Source of the DNA: a virus
Direction: 5' to 3' (one strand)
IMG/VR virus record: IMGVR_UViG_3300037042_001087
Span: 1 to 25,697 of that record
DNA: 25,697 bases
The translations under genes were made by a program, and so were the position numbers. This document shows positions 1 to 6,810 of this stretch, in pieces (within the stretch, counting starts at the first letter, position 1; the number at the start of each line of letters is the position of its first letter). The notes below the pieces were generated by a model that had not been told where the DNA came from, did not search any database, and worked only from the letters and a program-made list of their open reading frames with translations.

Positions 1-144
1 AAGGACAAGGCTGCCGACTTTGAGCGCGACGCCAACCAGCTCGACGACAAGGTCTACCAGCTCCGTATGGAGATTGCGAAGAACGAGCAGATCATCGCCG
101 GACTGTCGGCAGAAATTCAACACCTGAAGGAGACATCAAAGTGA
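1..144 (+). CDS. C-terminal end of an unidentified coiled-coil protein (partial)
   Basis: The first frame is open from the window edge and ends with TGA at 142-144, giving the last 47 residues of a protein whose start lies outside. The visible part is almost entirely charged and helical, with heptad-like spacing of Leu, Ile and Val (DKVYQLRMEIAK and QIIAGLSAEIQHLKE), as expected for a coiled coil. Its stop codon overlaps the GTG start of the next gene in a GTGA arrangement, so the two are probably translated together. No family can be named from this fragment. By position at the head of the replication block it could assist DNA metabolism, but that is only inference. Confidence 0.75.
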   Translation, partial: KDKAADFERDANQLDDKVYQLRMEIAKNEQIIAGLSAEIQHLKETSK

Positions 145-575
145 TCAAGATTGAAGTAACCGGCAACAGCATTGGCGAAGTCGCTGACAAGCTGCTTGCC
201 ATCGGCGGCAGCCTGCGCAACGCCGCTGTGACCACCGCCCCGCAGGCTAAAACAAAGATTGATCCGGTTATGCCCGAACTGCGGGAGGCCGCCGAGCAGG
301 CACCTTCGGACCCTACCCCGTCGGAAGCTGTCTTCTCTGGGGAGACGGAAGCATCTCCGACTGCGCCGTCTGGGACGGAGCCGGAAACCCCGACTACTGG
401 TGAGCCGCTCAACTTCGAGCTGGACGTCGCGCCGGTCGTGCTGCGCGCAGTGGCCCTCAAGACGAAGTCCTTCGTGCAGGACGTCCTAAGCGAGTTCGGC
501 AGCGCGCGTGCGTCTGAGCTGGACCCAGCACGCTGGCCCGAGCTGATCGCCCGCCTCGAAGCCGAGATGGCCTAA
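141..575 (+). CDS. Unknown protein, two folded ends joined by a Pro/Thr/Glu-rich linker
   Basis: This 144-residue protein starts with GTG overlapping the previous stop (GTGA) and ends in a TAATG overlap with the DUF2800 nuclease gene. Residues 1-35 look like a small folded segment (IKIEVTGNSIGEVADKLLAI). Residues about 45-88 are rich in Pro, Ser, Thr and Glu and should be disordered. Residues 90-144 form a helical acidic tail ending in a pattern around ELDPARWPELIARLE. I do not recognise the family. Its place directly before a nuclease and a single-strand DNA-binding protein suggests an accessory role in replication or recombination. Confidence 0.7.
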   Translation: MIKIEVTGNSIGEVADKLLAIGGSLRNAAVTTAPQAKTKIDPVMPELREAAEQAPSDPTPSEAVFSGETEASPTAPSGTEPETPTTGEPLNFELDVAPVVLRAVALKTKSFVQDVLSEFGSARASELDPARWPELIARLEAEMA

Positions 576-1795
576 TGGCGCACGCGAAGCTCAGCCCCTC
601 TGGGGCGCACCGCTGGATGGCGTGCCCCGGCAGCGTCGTCCTCGAGGCGGCCTTCCCCGATCAGAGCAGCAGCTACGCCGCTGAGGGCACGCTGGCGCAC
701 GAGATTGCGTCCGAGTGCCTGACTAAGGGCCTCTACCCTGCCGAGTTCGTCGGCACCAAGCACACCGTTGACGGCTTCGACTTCACCGTCGGGCTGGACA
801 TGTCGGCCCACGTCGCCGACTACATGGGACTGGTCCGCGATCTGGCGGAGGACAAGACCCTGTACGTCGAGAGCAAGGTGCCAATCGGCCACCTGACGGG
901 CGAGGAAGGAGCCACAGGCACCAGCGACGTCGTCATCGTGGACGTCGCCAACCGGAACCTGTCCATTGTCGATCTGAAGTACGGCATGGGCGTGAGGGTG
1001 GAGGCCACAGACAACCCGCAGCTCATGATGTACGCTCTGGGCGCATTGGAGCTGTACGGCGTCCTGTGCGACTTCGACACGGTCAGCATGTACATCCACA
1101 TGCCGCGCCTGAACTATGTAGGTGAGTGTCACCTGTCGACGGCGGAGCTGCTACAGTTCGCCTCTGAGGTGCGCATCGCAGCCGGTCACGTTCAATTGGC
1201 GCAGAGCCTCGAGCTGCGGGAAGACGACGACGTGTCGGACGGCTTCTTCAGCCCCGGCGAGAAGCAGTGCCGCTTCTGCAAGGCCAAGGCGACGTGCCCA
1301 GCCCTGCGCGCCGAGGTCGCTGAGATCGTCAGCGGATCGGCCACGCTCGAGGACTTCATGGCGGAGGTGCCGGACATGCAGACAGGCGACAACTACCTGT
1401 CCATGGCGATGGCCAAGGTCGGGCTGGTCGAGGACTGGTGCAAGGGCGTCCGCGCCGAGGTCGAGCGGCGTCTGCTGGCGGGCCAAAAGGTCGACGGCTT
1501 CAAGCTCGTGGAGGGCCGCAGGGGCAACCGCAAGTGGGCCGATGAGGCCGAGGTTGAGGCCCTGTTCAAGTCGTTCCGCCTGCGGGCCGACGACATGTAC
1601 GATAAGAGCTTGATTTCGCCGACAAAGGCGGAGAAGCTGTTCAAGAGTAACCCCAAGCGCTGGGAGAAGGTCGAAGCCCTGACCTCGCGCAGCGATGGGA
1701 AGCCATCTGTGGCATTTGCCTCGGATAAGCGGTCAGAGATGACCGTCCACGCGGTCGCTGAGGATTTCAGTGACCTTTTTAAAACTGCTAACTGA
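575..1795 (+). CDS. DUF2800 protein, Cas4/RecB-like PD-(D/E)XK nuclease with Fe-S cysteines
   Basis: The 406-residue product matches the DUF2800 pattern: N-terminal KLSPSGAHRWMACPGS, then a nuclease core with GTSD (D118) followed by IVDLKYG (D133, K135), the D...D-x-K signature of PD-(D/E)XK nucleases. One Cys near the start (C17) and a late cluster C232, C235 and C241 (CRFCKAKATC) reproduce the one-plus-three cysteine arrangement that holds a 4Fe-4S cluster in Cas4 and AddB-type nucleases. I infer a DNA end-processing exonuclease working with the adjacent DUF2815 protein in recombination-linked replication. The ATG at 575 shares a base with the previous stop (TAATG), favouring translational coupling. 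C-terminal residues beyond about 250 are less diagnostic. Confidence 0.9.
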   Translation: MAHAKLSPSGAHRWMACPGSVVLEAAFPDQSSSYAAEGTLAHEIASECLTKGLYPAEFVGTKHTVDGFDFTVGLDMSAHVADYMGLVRDLAEDKTLYVESKVPIGHLTGEEGATGTSDVVIVDVANRNLSIVDLKYGMGVRVEATDNPQLMMYALGALELYGVLCDFDTVSMYIHMPRLNYVGECHLSTAELLQFASEVRIAAGHVQLAQSLELREDDDVSDGFFSPGEKQCRFCKAKATCPALRAEVAEIVSGSATLEDFMAEVPDMQTGDNYLSMAMAKVGLVEDWCKGVRAEVERRLLAGQKVDGFKLVEGRRGNRKWADEAEVEALFKSFRLRADDMYDKSLISPTKAEKLFKSNPKRWEKVEALTSRSDGKPSVAFASDKRSEMTVHAVAEDFSDLFKTAN

Positions 1796-1809
1796 GAATT
1801 GGATAAGAC

Positions 1810-2403
1810 ATGGCTGCTAAGACACAAATTCGTATCAAGAACGTAATGCTCGGGTTTCCCGCTATCGCGGAGCCGGAAGGCTACGCCGATGGAGAACCAG
1901 CTTATGGCGCAAAGTTCCCGATCAAACCCAACAGCGAACAGCACAAGGCCATTGAGGCCGCCATGCTGCAAGTCGCCAAGGAAGAGTGGAAGGACAAGGG
2001 CGAGAACATTCTCGAAAGTCTGGTTGAGGACGGCAAGGTGGCCTTTCTGAAGAAAGTCTACAAGTCAAAGAAGACCGGCGAGCCTTACGCCGGTTTTGAG
2101 GGCGCGCACTATCTGTCTGCTCGCAGCACGCTGACCAAGCCGTCAGTCTACAATGACTACGGCGACGAGCTGAAGACCAAAGCCGACATCGAGCGTCAGG
2201 CCTTCAGCGGTGCCGTTGTCACCGCTTCGCTCGAAATCTGGGCGCAAGACAACAAGTATGGACGCCGCATCAATTGCGTTTTGCGCGGCGTCATGCTGAC
2301 AGGCGAAGGCGAGAACTTGGGCGGGGGCGGGTCTGCCCCAGCGTCGGCGGATGACTTTGCTGATTTGGCCAAGGCCAAGGCAGACGCGGACGACATCCTG
2401 TGA
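1810..2403 (+). CDS. DUF2815 single-strand DNA-binding protein
   Basis: This 197-residue protein has the DUF2815 layout: an N-terminal strand with IRIKNVMLGFPAI, a central KKVYKSKKTGEPYAGF region and YLSARS, then a beta-rich half ending in CVLRGVML. A Gly-rich linker leads to an acidic tail (ADADDIL). DUF2815 proteins are regarded as phage SSBs related in role to T7 gp2.5; the acidic tail normally recruits partner enzymes. It would coat single-stranded DNA for the polymerase and nucleases in this block. The start lies 14 bases after the nuclease stop, with only a weak GGATAAG ribosome-binding site. Its TGA overlaps the GTG of the GapR gene. Confidence 0.88.
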   Translation: MAAKTQIRIKNVMLGFPAIAEPEGYADGEPAYGAKFPIKPNSEQHKAIEAAMLQVAKEEWKDKGENILESLVEDGKVAFLKKVYKSKKTGEPYAGFEGAHYLSARSTLTKPSVYNDYGDELKTKADIERQAFSGAVVTASLEIWAQDNKYGRRINCVLRGVMLTGEGENLGGGGSAPASADDFADLAKAKADADDIL

Positions 2404-2654
2404 GCGAGGCGGGTCACAACAGCGCGGGCGAAGAGCTTCGTCTCCTGATCGAGCGCATCGAGCGCATGGAAGAGGAGAAGAAGGGCGTCGCGGATGACAT
2501 CAAGGACATCTACACTGAGGCCAAGGCCCGTGGATTTGTCCCGAAGATCCTCCGCGAGATCGTCCGCATCCGCAAGATGTCGAAGGACGATAGGGACGAG
2601 CATTTTGCAATCCTCGAGACCTACGCTTCGGCTATTGGCTTGGACCTGCTTTAG
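2400..2654 (+). CDS. gapR: GapR-family (DUF2312) DNA-binding protein
   Basis: The 84-residue product carries the DUF2312 signature: GHNSAGEELR near the start, then LIERIERMEEEKKGVADDIK and a second helical half with YTEAKARGFVPKILREIVR. In Caulobacter, GapR is a nucleoid-associated protein that clamps around overtwisted DNA ahead of forks and stimulates type II topoisomerases. It is typical of Alphaproteobacteria and their phages, which gives the best host clue here. The GTG start overlaps the SSB stop (GTGA), so it is produced together with replication proteins. I infer that it helps relieve positive supercoils or redirects host GapR function during phage replication. Length is close to that of bacterial GapR. 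Confidence 0.88.
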   Translation: MSEAGHNSAGEELRLLIERIERMEEEKKGVADDIKDIYTEAKARGFVPKILREIVRIRKMSKDDRDEHFAILETYASAIGLDLL

Positions 2655-2665
2655 GTCTATATAAC
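2635..2665 (+). promoter_or_regulatory. Possible sigma70-type promoter at the end of gapR
   Basis: TTGGCT (2635-2640) is followed after 17 bases by TATATA (2658-2663); an overlapping TATAAC (2660-2665) is closer to consensus but at 19 bases. This is the only A/T-rich patch in the gap before the helix-turn-helix gene. Matches are partial, and chance occurrence cannot be excluded. Confidence 0.25.
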
Positions 2666-2666
2666 C

Positions 2667-2701
2667 GGCGTGCTCGTCTCTCCCCTCGGGGCGGGCACGT
2701 C
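2667..2701. terminator. Hairpin after gapR, weak terminator candidate
   Basis: GGCGTGCTCG (2667-2676) can pair with CGGGCACGTC (2692-2701) using two G-U pairs. An inner CCC (2682-2684) pairs with GGG (2689-2691) around a short loop, leaving a five-base bulge on the 5' side. It is followed by TCCTTT rather than a true T-run, so termination may be weak or the element may act as an attenuator. Confidence 0.35.
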
Positions 2702-2708
2702 CTCCTTT

Positions 2709-2776
2709 CTGGCGAGCCGCGCGCGGGTGCGGGTTTGCTCCTGCGTTGCTGATACACGAAGCGCGCGGCTCACCAG
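2709..2776. promoter_or_regulatory. 16-base inverted repeat with 36-base spacer before the HTH gene
   Basis: Left arm 2709-2724 and right arm 2761-2776 are complementary over 16 bases with one mismatch: an 11-base perfect core (GAGCCGCGCGC against GCGCGCGGCTC) and an outer CTGG/CCAG. The spacer is 2725-2760. The right arm ends 3 bases before the GGAGGAG ribosome-binding site of the HTH gene. It could be a dyad operator, a long-stem leader RNA structure, or an origin-related element. Confidence 0.6.
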
Positions 2777-2793
2777 AACGGAGGAGTATCAGC

Positions 2794-3087
2794 ATGAAAC
2801 GCACAATCCCACAAATCCGCGAACTGATCGCTGGGCTGACCGAGGAGAGCAAGACGCTCTCCCGTCGCCAGCTCTACATCGCCACCAAGATCGGCCAACT
2901 GGCCGAAGAGACGCGCCGCCGCAGCTACGAGCGTGCGCCAACCACCAGCCGCCGCGTGACGGCTGCCGTGCGCCTGTCCGTGCGCGTGATGGCCGCCAAT
3001 GACCCAGACATGTCGCATCAGGCTCTGGCCGAGGCGCATGGCATCAACATTGGTCGCGTCAGCGAGATCCTGCACGGCAAGCGATAA
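2794..3087 (+). CDS. Small helix-turn-helix DNA-binding protein, probable regulator
   Basis: I choose the ATG at 2794 because GGAGGAG lies at 2780-2786, seven bases upstream; an in-frame earlier start at 2746 would run through the inverted repeat. The resulting 97-residue protein is basic and helical. Residues about 62-95 (MSHQALAEAHGINIGRVSEILHGKR in part) form a helix-turn-helix in which HGINIGRVSEIL would be the recognition helix. The preceding half contains two Arg-rich helices. It is the first gene after the regulatory gap and reads into the methyltransferase gene. I infer a transcriptional regulator, possibly acting on the adjacent dyad. No named family is recognised. Confidence 0.7.
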   Translation: MKRTIPQIRELIAGLTEESKTLSRRQLYIATKIGQLAEETRRRSYERAPTTSRRVTAAVRLSVRVMAANDPDMSHQALAEAHGINIGRVSEILHGKR

Positions 3088-3089
3088 CC

Positions 3090-4091
3090 ATGCCTGCTTA
3101 CTATAACGAAATCGACCCTTACGCCGCCGCATGGCTGCGCAATTTGATCGACGCTGGGCATATCGCGCCCGGTGACGTCGACACCCGCTCGATAGAGGAC
3201 GTGACACCTGATGACATCCGAGGCTACACCCAATGCCACTTCTTCGCCGGGATCGGCGTCTGGTCTCATGCCCTACGACGCGCAGGCTGGCCAGACAGCA
3301 AGCCAGTCTGGACAGGCTCCTGTCCGTGCCAGCCTTTCAGCGCGGCAGGCAAAGGCGCAGGGTTTGCTGACGAGCGGCACCTCTGGCCAGCTTGGCACTA
3401 TCTCATCGAAGAGTGCCGCCCTCCAGTCGTCTTTGGCGAGCAGGTTGCAAGCAAGGACGGCCTTGGTTGGCTCGACCTTGTACAGGCTGACATGGAAGCA
3501 ACGGGCTACGCCCTCGGGCCGGTCGATCTATGCGCTGCGGGCATCGGCGCGCCGCATATCCGGCAGCGCCTCTGGTTCGTCGGAGAGCGGCTGGCCGACG
3601 CCAACGACGCGCGACTACAAAGGGCAGAGCGGCTCTGGTCGTCAGGAGAAGAAAGGCGACCCATCGGACACACTGCCCAACGCGGCGGTGACAGCGGGCT
3701 GGCCTACACCGACAGCGCTGGAGCGCAACGCAGGGCCGGAGACGATGGCGAAGCGGCGAGACTTTCGCAAGCAGAACGCCAACCAGTCGAACGTGCCGAT
3801 GTACCTGAACGAGGCAGCGCAGATCACGACGGACGCGCAGATGGCCGAAGCGATGGGGCATCGGGTGACGCCGCACGGCCCTGCCCGACTAACGGGCACT
3901 GGAGAGCTGCTGACTGGCTCTTCTGCCGAGATGGAAAGTGGCGGCCAGTTGAACCCGGCACATTCCCGCTGGCTCATGGGGCTACCAGCCGCGTGGGACG
4001 ACTGCGCGCCTATGGTAACGCAATCGTCGCGCAAGCAGCCGAAGAAGTGATCGCCACGTACATGGCGGATGAAGCATTGGACTTGCTATGA
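3090..4091 (+). CDS. dcm: DNA cytosine-5 methyltransferase
   Basis: The 333-residue product has C5-methyltransferase motifs in order: FFAGIG (residues 51-56, SAM-binding motif I), SCPCQPFS with the catalytic Cys at C80, a motif VI variant GEQV (E117) where ENV is usual, HIRQRLWFVG around residues 155-164 (motif VIII), and a C-terminal YGNAIVAQAAEE helix (motif X). It would methylate C5 of cytosine in phage DNA, probably to evade host restriction. A long low-complexity Ala/Gly/Arg/Asp-rich stretch (about 170-265) replaces an ordered target-recognition region. The same DNA also encodes a long frame in +1. The stop TGA overlaps the polymerase ATG (ATGA). Confidence 0.88.
   Translation: MPAYYNEIDPYAAAWLRNLIDAGHIAPGDVDTRSIEDVTPDDIRGYTQCHFFAGIGVWSHALRRAGWPDSKPVWTGSCPCQPFSAAGKGAGFADERHLWPAWHYLIEECRPPVVFGEQVASKDGLGWLDLVQADMEATGYALGPVDLCAAGIGAPHIRQRLWFVGERLADANDARLQRAERLWSSGEERRPIGHTAQRGGDSGLAYTDSAGAQRRAGDDGEAARLSQAERQPVERADVPERGSADHDGRADGRSDGASGDAARPCPTNGHWRAADWLFCRDGKWRPVEPGTFPLAHGATSRVGRLRAYGNAIVAQAAEEVIATYMADEALDLL
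3211..4050 (+). CDS. Long ORF nested in the methyltransferase gene (+1 frame), likely a real overlapping gene
   Basis: A 279-codon ATG frame lies wholly inside the dcm gene in the +1 frame. Unlike the antisense shadows, it holds features I associate with a recurrent phage protein type found beside dcm genes: STLYRLTWKQRATPSGRS, two GWPTPT motifs (one followed by TRDYKG), and a C-terminal LNPAHSRWLMGLPAAW followed by a SSRK basic tail. A GAGG at 3195-3198 precedes the ATG by 12 bases. In the last third both frames carry family-like motifs over the same bases. Function is unknown; a partner of the methyltransferase or an anti-restriction factor is a guess. The alternative is that it is a G+C-driven open frame. 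Confidence 0.55.
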   Translation: MTSEATPNATSSPGSASGLMPYDAQAGQTASQSGQAPVRASLSARQAKAQGLLTSGTSGQLGTISSKSAALQSSLASRLQARTALVGSTLYRLTWKQRATPSGRSIYALRASARRISGSASGSSESGWPTPTTRDYKGQSGSGRQEKKGDPSDTLPNAAVTAGWPTPTALERNAGPETMAKRRDFRKQNANQSNVPMYLNEAAQITTDAQMAEAMGHRVTPHGPARLTGTGELLTGSSAEMESGGQLNPAHSRWLMGLPAAWDDCAPMVTQSSRKQPKK

Positions 4092-6052
4092 GCGTCCTCT
4101 ACCTCGATCTCGAGACCTTCTGCGCAACCAAGATCACCAACGGCGCGTACCGCTATGCGGAAGACGCCGAGGTGATGCTTGTCGCCATCGCGAAGGACAA
4201 CGATCCTGTAAGCGTCTGGGACACGCAGGACGACCCGAGTTGGCGCGCTGCGCTCCAACATTACATCGACGCCGCAGACACGGTCGTCATCCACAACAGC
4301 AACTTCGACCGCACGGTGCTGCGCGAGCAGGGCGTCAACATCCCCGTCGAGAAGATCGTCGACACGATGGTGCTCGCCCTCCAGCACAGCCTGCCGGGGT
4401 CTCTGGGCCAGCTCTGCGACGTCCTGAACGTGCCCACCGATAAAGCTAAAGACAAGGCGGGTAAGAAGCTGATACACCTCTTCACCAAGCCGTGCCCCAA
4501 GAACTGGAAGTTGCGGCGCGCAACACGGGAGACCCACCCAGATGAGTGGACAGCCTTCATCGAATATGCCCGGCTCGACGTGGACGCGATGCGAGACGTA
4601 CATGGACGTCTGCCGCATTGGAACGATAATGACTATGAGCGCAACCTTTGGCGGGTTGACCAAAGAATTAATGACCGTGGTATCGCCGTCGACCTCGATT
4701 TTGCACGATCCGCTCTCCGAGCTTTTGACCGAGCTTCAAGAACTCTGGCCGCTCGTGCGAACCATCTGACAGGCGGCAGCGTCACCTCGGCCACGCAGCG
4801 CCAGCGGCTGCTCGACCACTTCAAGGACAAGCTCAACTTCGAGCCGGAAGACCTGACCAAGGACACGCTTGGCAACCTGCTTGGCGGCGATCTGGACCCG
4901 CAGGTGCGCGAGCTGCTCGAGATCCGGCAGCAGGCCGCAGCGACCAGCCCCGCCAAGTACAACGTGCTGCTCAACGCCACGTCGCGCGACGGTCGCCTGC
5001 GCGGCCTGATCCAGTTCTGCGGCGCGGCGCGCACGGGGCGCGATGCCGGTCGGCTGTTCCAGCCCCAGAACCTGCCCCGCTCGCCTGACTGGTTCGACGA
5101 CGTTGTGCAGGAGACGACCGTGGCCGCGTTCAAGGCAGACTGCGAAGACATCATCTGGGACAACGTCAGCGAGCGCTGCGCCTTTGGCGTGCGTGGAGCG
5201 CTGGTCGCGCCCATCGGCAAGAAGCTGGTCATTGCCGACCTGTCGAACATCGAAGGGCGCGTGCTGGCATGGCTGGCGGGCGAGGAGTGGAAGATCAAGG
5301 CCTTCAAGGCTTATGATCGCGGCGACGGACACGACCTGTACAAGGTGACCGCAGGACGCATCCTCGACAAAGATCCCGGCGACATCACGAAGACCGAGCG
5401 TCAGCTCCAAGGCAAGGTGCCCGAGCTGGCTGGGGGCTATCAGGGCGGCGTCGGCGCGTACCGGAAGATGGGCGGCGCGGTCTTCAACGCGATGTCCGAC
5501 GAGGCCATCCAAGAGATCGTCACGGCATGGCGGCGGGCGCACCCGCGCACGCGCAACCTGTGGTACGACATGGAGGCGGCTGCGCGCGAGGCGATCAACA
5601 ATCTGGGCGAGAGCTTCGGCGTGCGTGACCTGATCACGTTCGACGTCAAGCCAGACACGCAGGGCATCGCGTGGCTGCGCATGCGCCTGCCGAGCGGTCG
5701 CTACCTGTGCTACCCGCGCCCCGAGCTGTCGGACGGCGGCAGCATCACGCACGAGGGCATCAACCAGTACACGCGCAAGTGGGAGCGCCTCGACACGTAT
5801 GGCGGCAAGCTGACGGAGAACGCCGTGCAGGCCATTGCCCGCGACGTCTTCATGTCGGGCATGCTGCGCGCCGAGGTGGACGGCTTTGAGGTGTGCATCC
5901 GCGTGCATGACGAGCTGGTCGCCGAGACGCCGGACGACCCGACGTACACGAGTGAGGGTCTGGCCGAGCTGATGTCGACCAACCCGAGTTGGTCTGCGGG
6001 CCTGCCCCTGTCGGCGGCTGGCTTCGAGACCCTCAGATATAGAAAAGAGTGA
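4088..6052 (+). CDS. polA: Family A DNA polymerase with 3'-5' exonuclease domain
   Basis: This 654-residue replicative polymerase starts with an exonuclease domain: LDLE (D7, E9; Exo I), HNSNFD (D74; Exo II) and YARLD (Y160, D164; Exo III) are intact, so proofreading is expected. The polymerase part has motif A DLSNIE (D384, E389), motif B with R438, K443 and Y451, and motif C VHDE (H607, D608, E609). The position equivalent to E. coli Pol I Phe762 (four after the motif B Lys) is Leu447. There is no 5'-3' nuclease domain, as usual for phage enzymes. It overlaps dcm at its start (ATGA) and the VRR-NUC gene at its end (GTGA). It is the core of the replisome encoded here. Confidence 0.96.
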   Translation: MSVLYLDLETFCATKITNGAYRYAEDAEVMLVAIAKDNDPVSVWDTQDDPSWRAALQHYIDAADTVVIHNSNFDRTVLREQGVNIPVEKIVDTMVLALQHSLPGSLGQLCDVLNVPTDKAKDKAGKKLIHLFTKPCPKNWKLRRATRETHPDEWTAFIEYARLDVDAMRDVHGRLPHWNDNDYERNLWRVDQRINDRGIAVDLDFARSALRAFDRASRTLAARANHLTGGSVTSATQRQRLLDHFKDKLNFEPEDLTKDTLGNLLGGDLDPQVRELLEIRQQAAATSPAKYNVLLNATSRDGRLRGLIQFCGAARTGRDAGRLFQPQNLPRSPDWFDDVVQETTVAAFKADCEDIIWDNVSERCAFGVRGALVAPIGKKLVIADLSNIEGRVLAWLAGEEWKIKAFKAYDRGDGHDLYKVTAGRILDKDPGDITKTERQLQGKVPELAGGYQGGVGAYRKMGGAVFNAMSDEAIQEIVTAWRRAHPRTRNLWYDMEAAAREAINNLGESFGVRDLITFDVKPDTQGIAWLRMRLPSGRYLCYPRPELSDGGSITHEGINQYTRKWERLDTYGGKLTENAVQAIARDVFMSGMLRAEVDGFEVCIRVHDELVAETPDDPTYTSEGLAELMSTNPSWSAGLPLSAAGFETLRYRKE

Positions 6053-6348
6053 GAGTGACCCCCGCAGGCAAGCTACAGGCGCATCTCAAGCACGTCGTGC
6101 AGGGCAGCGGCGGTCAGTACCGCAAGGTGCGCTGGGAGGGCCGCAACGGCTGCCCAGACTGCTTTGTGTGGTGGACGTGGCCCCACGTCGCCTTCATCGA
6201 GATCAAGGCCTTTGGCGACCGCGTCAGCAAGGTGCAGGATCGCGAGATCGAGCGCATGCGCAACTACGGCATTCCGGTGTTCATCGTTCGGACGAACGAA
6301 GAAATCGACGAGATCGTGAAAAAAGTGCAGAAAGGGGTTGCAACCTGA
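6049..6348 (+). CDS. VRR-NUC domain nuclease
   Basis: The 99-residue product is a stand-alone VRR-NUC domain, the minimal PD-(D/E)XK fold found in phages and in FAN1. The catalytic set is visible as CPD (D37) and FIEIKA (E51, K53), followed by a C-terminal helix and a strand PVFIVRT. Such stand-alone phage proteins are expected to act as structure-specific nucleases during replication or recombination. The GTG at 6049 overlaps the polymerase stop (GTGA); a second in-frame GTG at 6055 is a possible alternative. It always keeps company with PolA and the SNF2 helicase in this cassette type. Confidence 0.88.
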   Translation: MRVTPAGKLQAHLKHVVQGSGGQYRKVRWEGRNGCPDCFVWWTWPHVAFIEIKAFGDRVSKVQDREIERMRNYGIPVFIVRTNEEIDEIVKKVQKGVAT

Positions 6349-6397
6349 CGTTGCACTCCTTATGTGGGGTTCATCAACAACGCAGAAAGACACTGAC

Positions 6398-6784
6398 ATG
6401 ACGAACACCGCCCGCCAAATCGACAACCTCAAGGCTGAAGGCCGCTACTTTGAAGCTGGCGTCCTCGCCCGTCAGTCGGGCCTCACCGACGACTACGGCT
6501 GCCACTTCGGTATGCGCTCGGAACTGGAGAAGGCCCGCGCTGAGTTCAAGCTGGGCTACTCTGCGGAAGATACCGTGGCAGTCTGGCCGCGCGGTTACGC
6601 CCACGAAGAAGGCACCTCTAAGTTCAAGGTTCCTGCTGGAACCGCCGAAGCCACCATCCTTCGCGAAGCCGCTAAGCGTTTCGGCGCGCTGGCCTCGATC
6701 AGCGGCATCAGCCGCGCCCGCCCGCCGGTCGCCCCTGTGACCGAAGAGCAAGCCGCCGCCTACAGCAAGCACGACAACAGCTAA
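6398..6784 (+). CDS. Unknown 128-residue phage protein
   Basis: I take the ATG at 6398 as the start because the upstream extension of the frame shares bases with the VRR-NUC gene and has no convincing ribosome-binding site. The protein starts with a helical TARQIDNLKAEGRYFEAGVLA, has a central segment with FKLGYSAEDTVAVWPRGY, and ends in a flexible tail. There is no membrane segment or recognised motif. Its codons favour synonymous forms somewhat different from the polymerase, as in highly expressed small phage proteins, but this is a visual impression. It is followed by a strong hairpin, which would protect the 3' end of its message. Confidence 0.7.
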   Translation: MTNTARQIDNLKAEGRYFEAGVLARQSGLTDDYGCHFGMRSELEKARAEFKLGYSAEDTVAVWPRGYAHEEGTSKFKVPAGTAEATILREAAKRFGALASISGISRARPPVAPVTEEQAAAYSKHDNS

Positions 6785-6792
6785 TCAGCAAC

Positions 6793-6810
6793 GGGGGACT
6801 TCGGTCCCCC
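6793..6810. terminator. GC-rich TTCG tetraloop hairpin without a T-run
   Basis: GGGGGAC (6793-6799), TTCG (6800-6803) and GTCCCCC (6804-6810) form a perfect 7-bp stem closed by the exceptionally stable C(UUCG)G loop. The downstream bases are ACCATCAGG, so this is not a canonical intrinsic terminator. An mRNA-stabilising or processing role, or partial termination before the helicase, is more likely. Confidence 0.6.

Noticed and set aside
3403-4034. Two minus-strand open frames opposite the dcm/nested-ORF region
   Set aside because: Unlike the +1 frame they show only Arg/Ala/Cys-rich low-complexity sequence without recurring motifs; explained by base composition.
4736-5908. 390-codon open frame on the minus strand opposite the polymerase gene
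   Set aside because: It lies fully antisense to a clear family A polymerase, has Arg/His/Val-rich composition typical of antisense frames in G+C-rich DNA, and no family motif.
6336-6366. TTGCAA with TATGTG 17 bases later, as a promoter for the 128-residue protein gene
   Set aside because: The -10 match is only three of six, and the -35 lies in the end of the VRR-NUC gene; chance is as likely.
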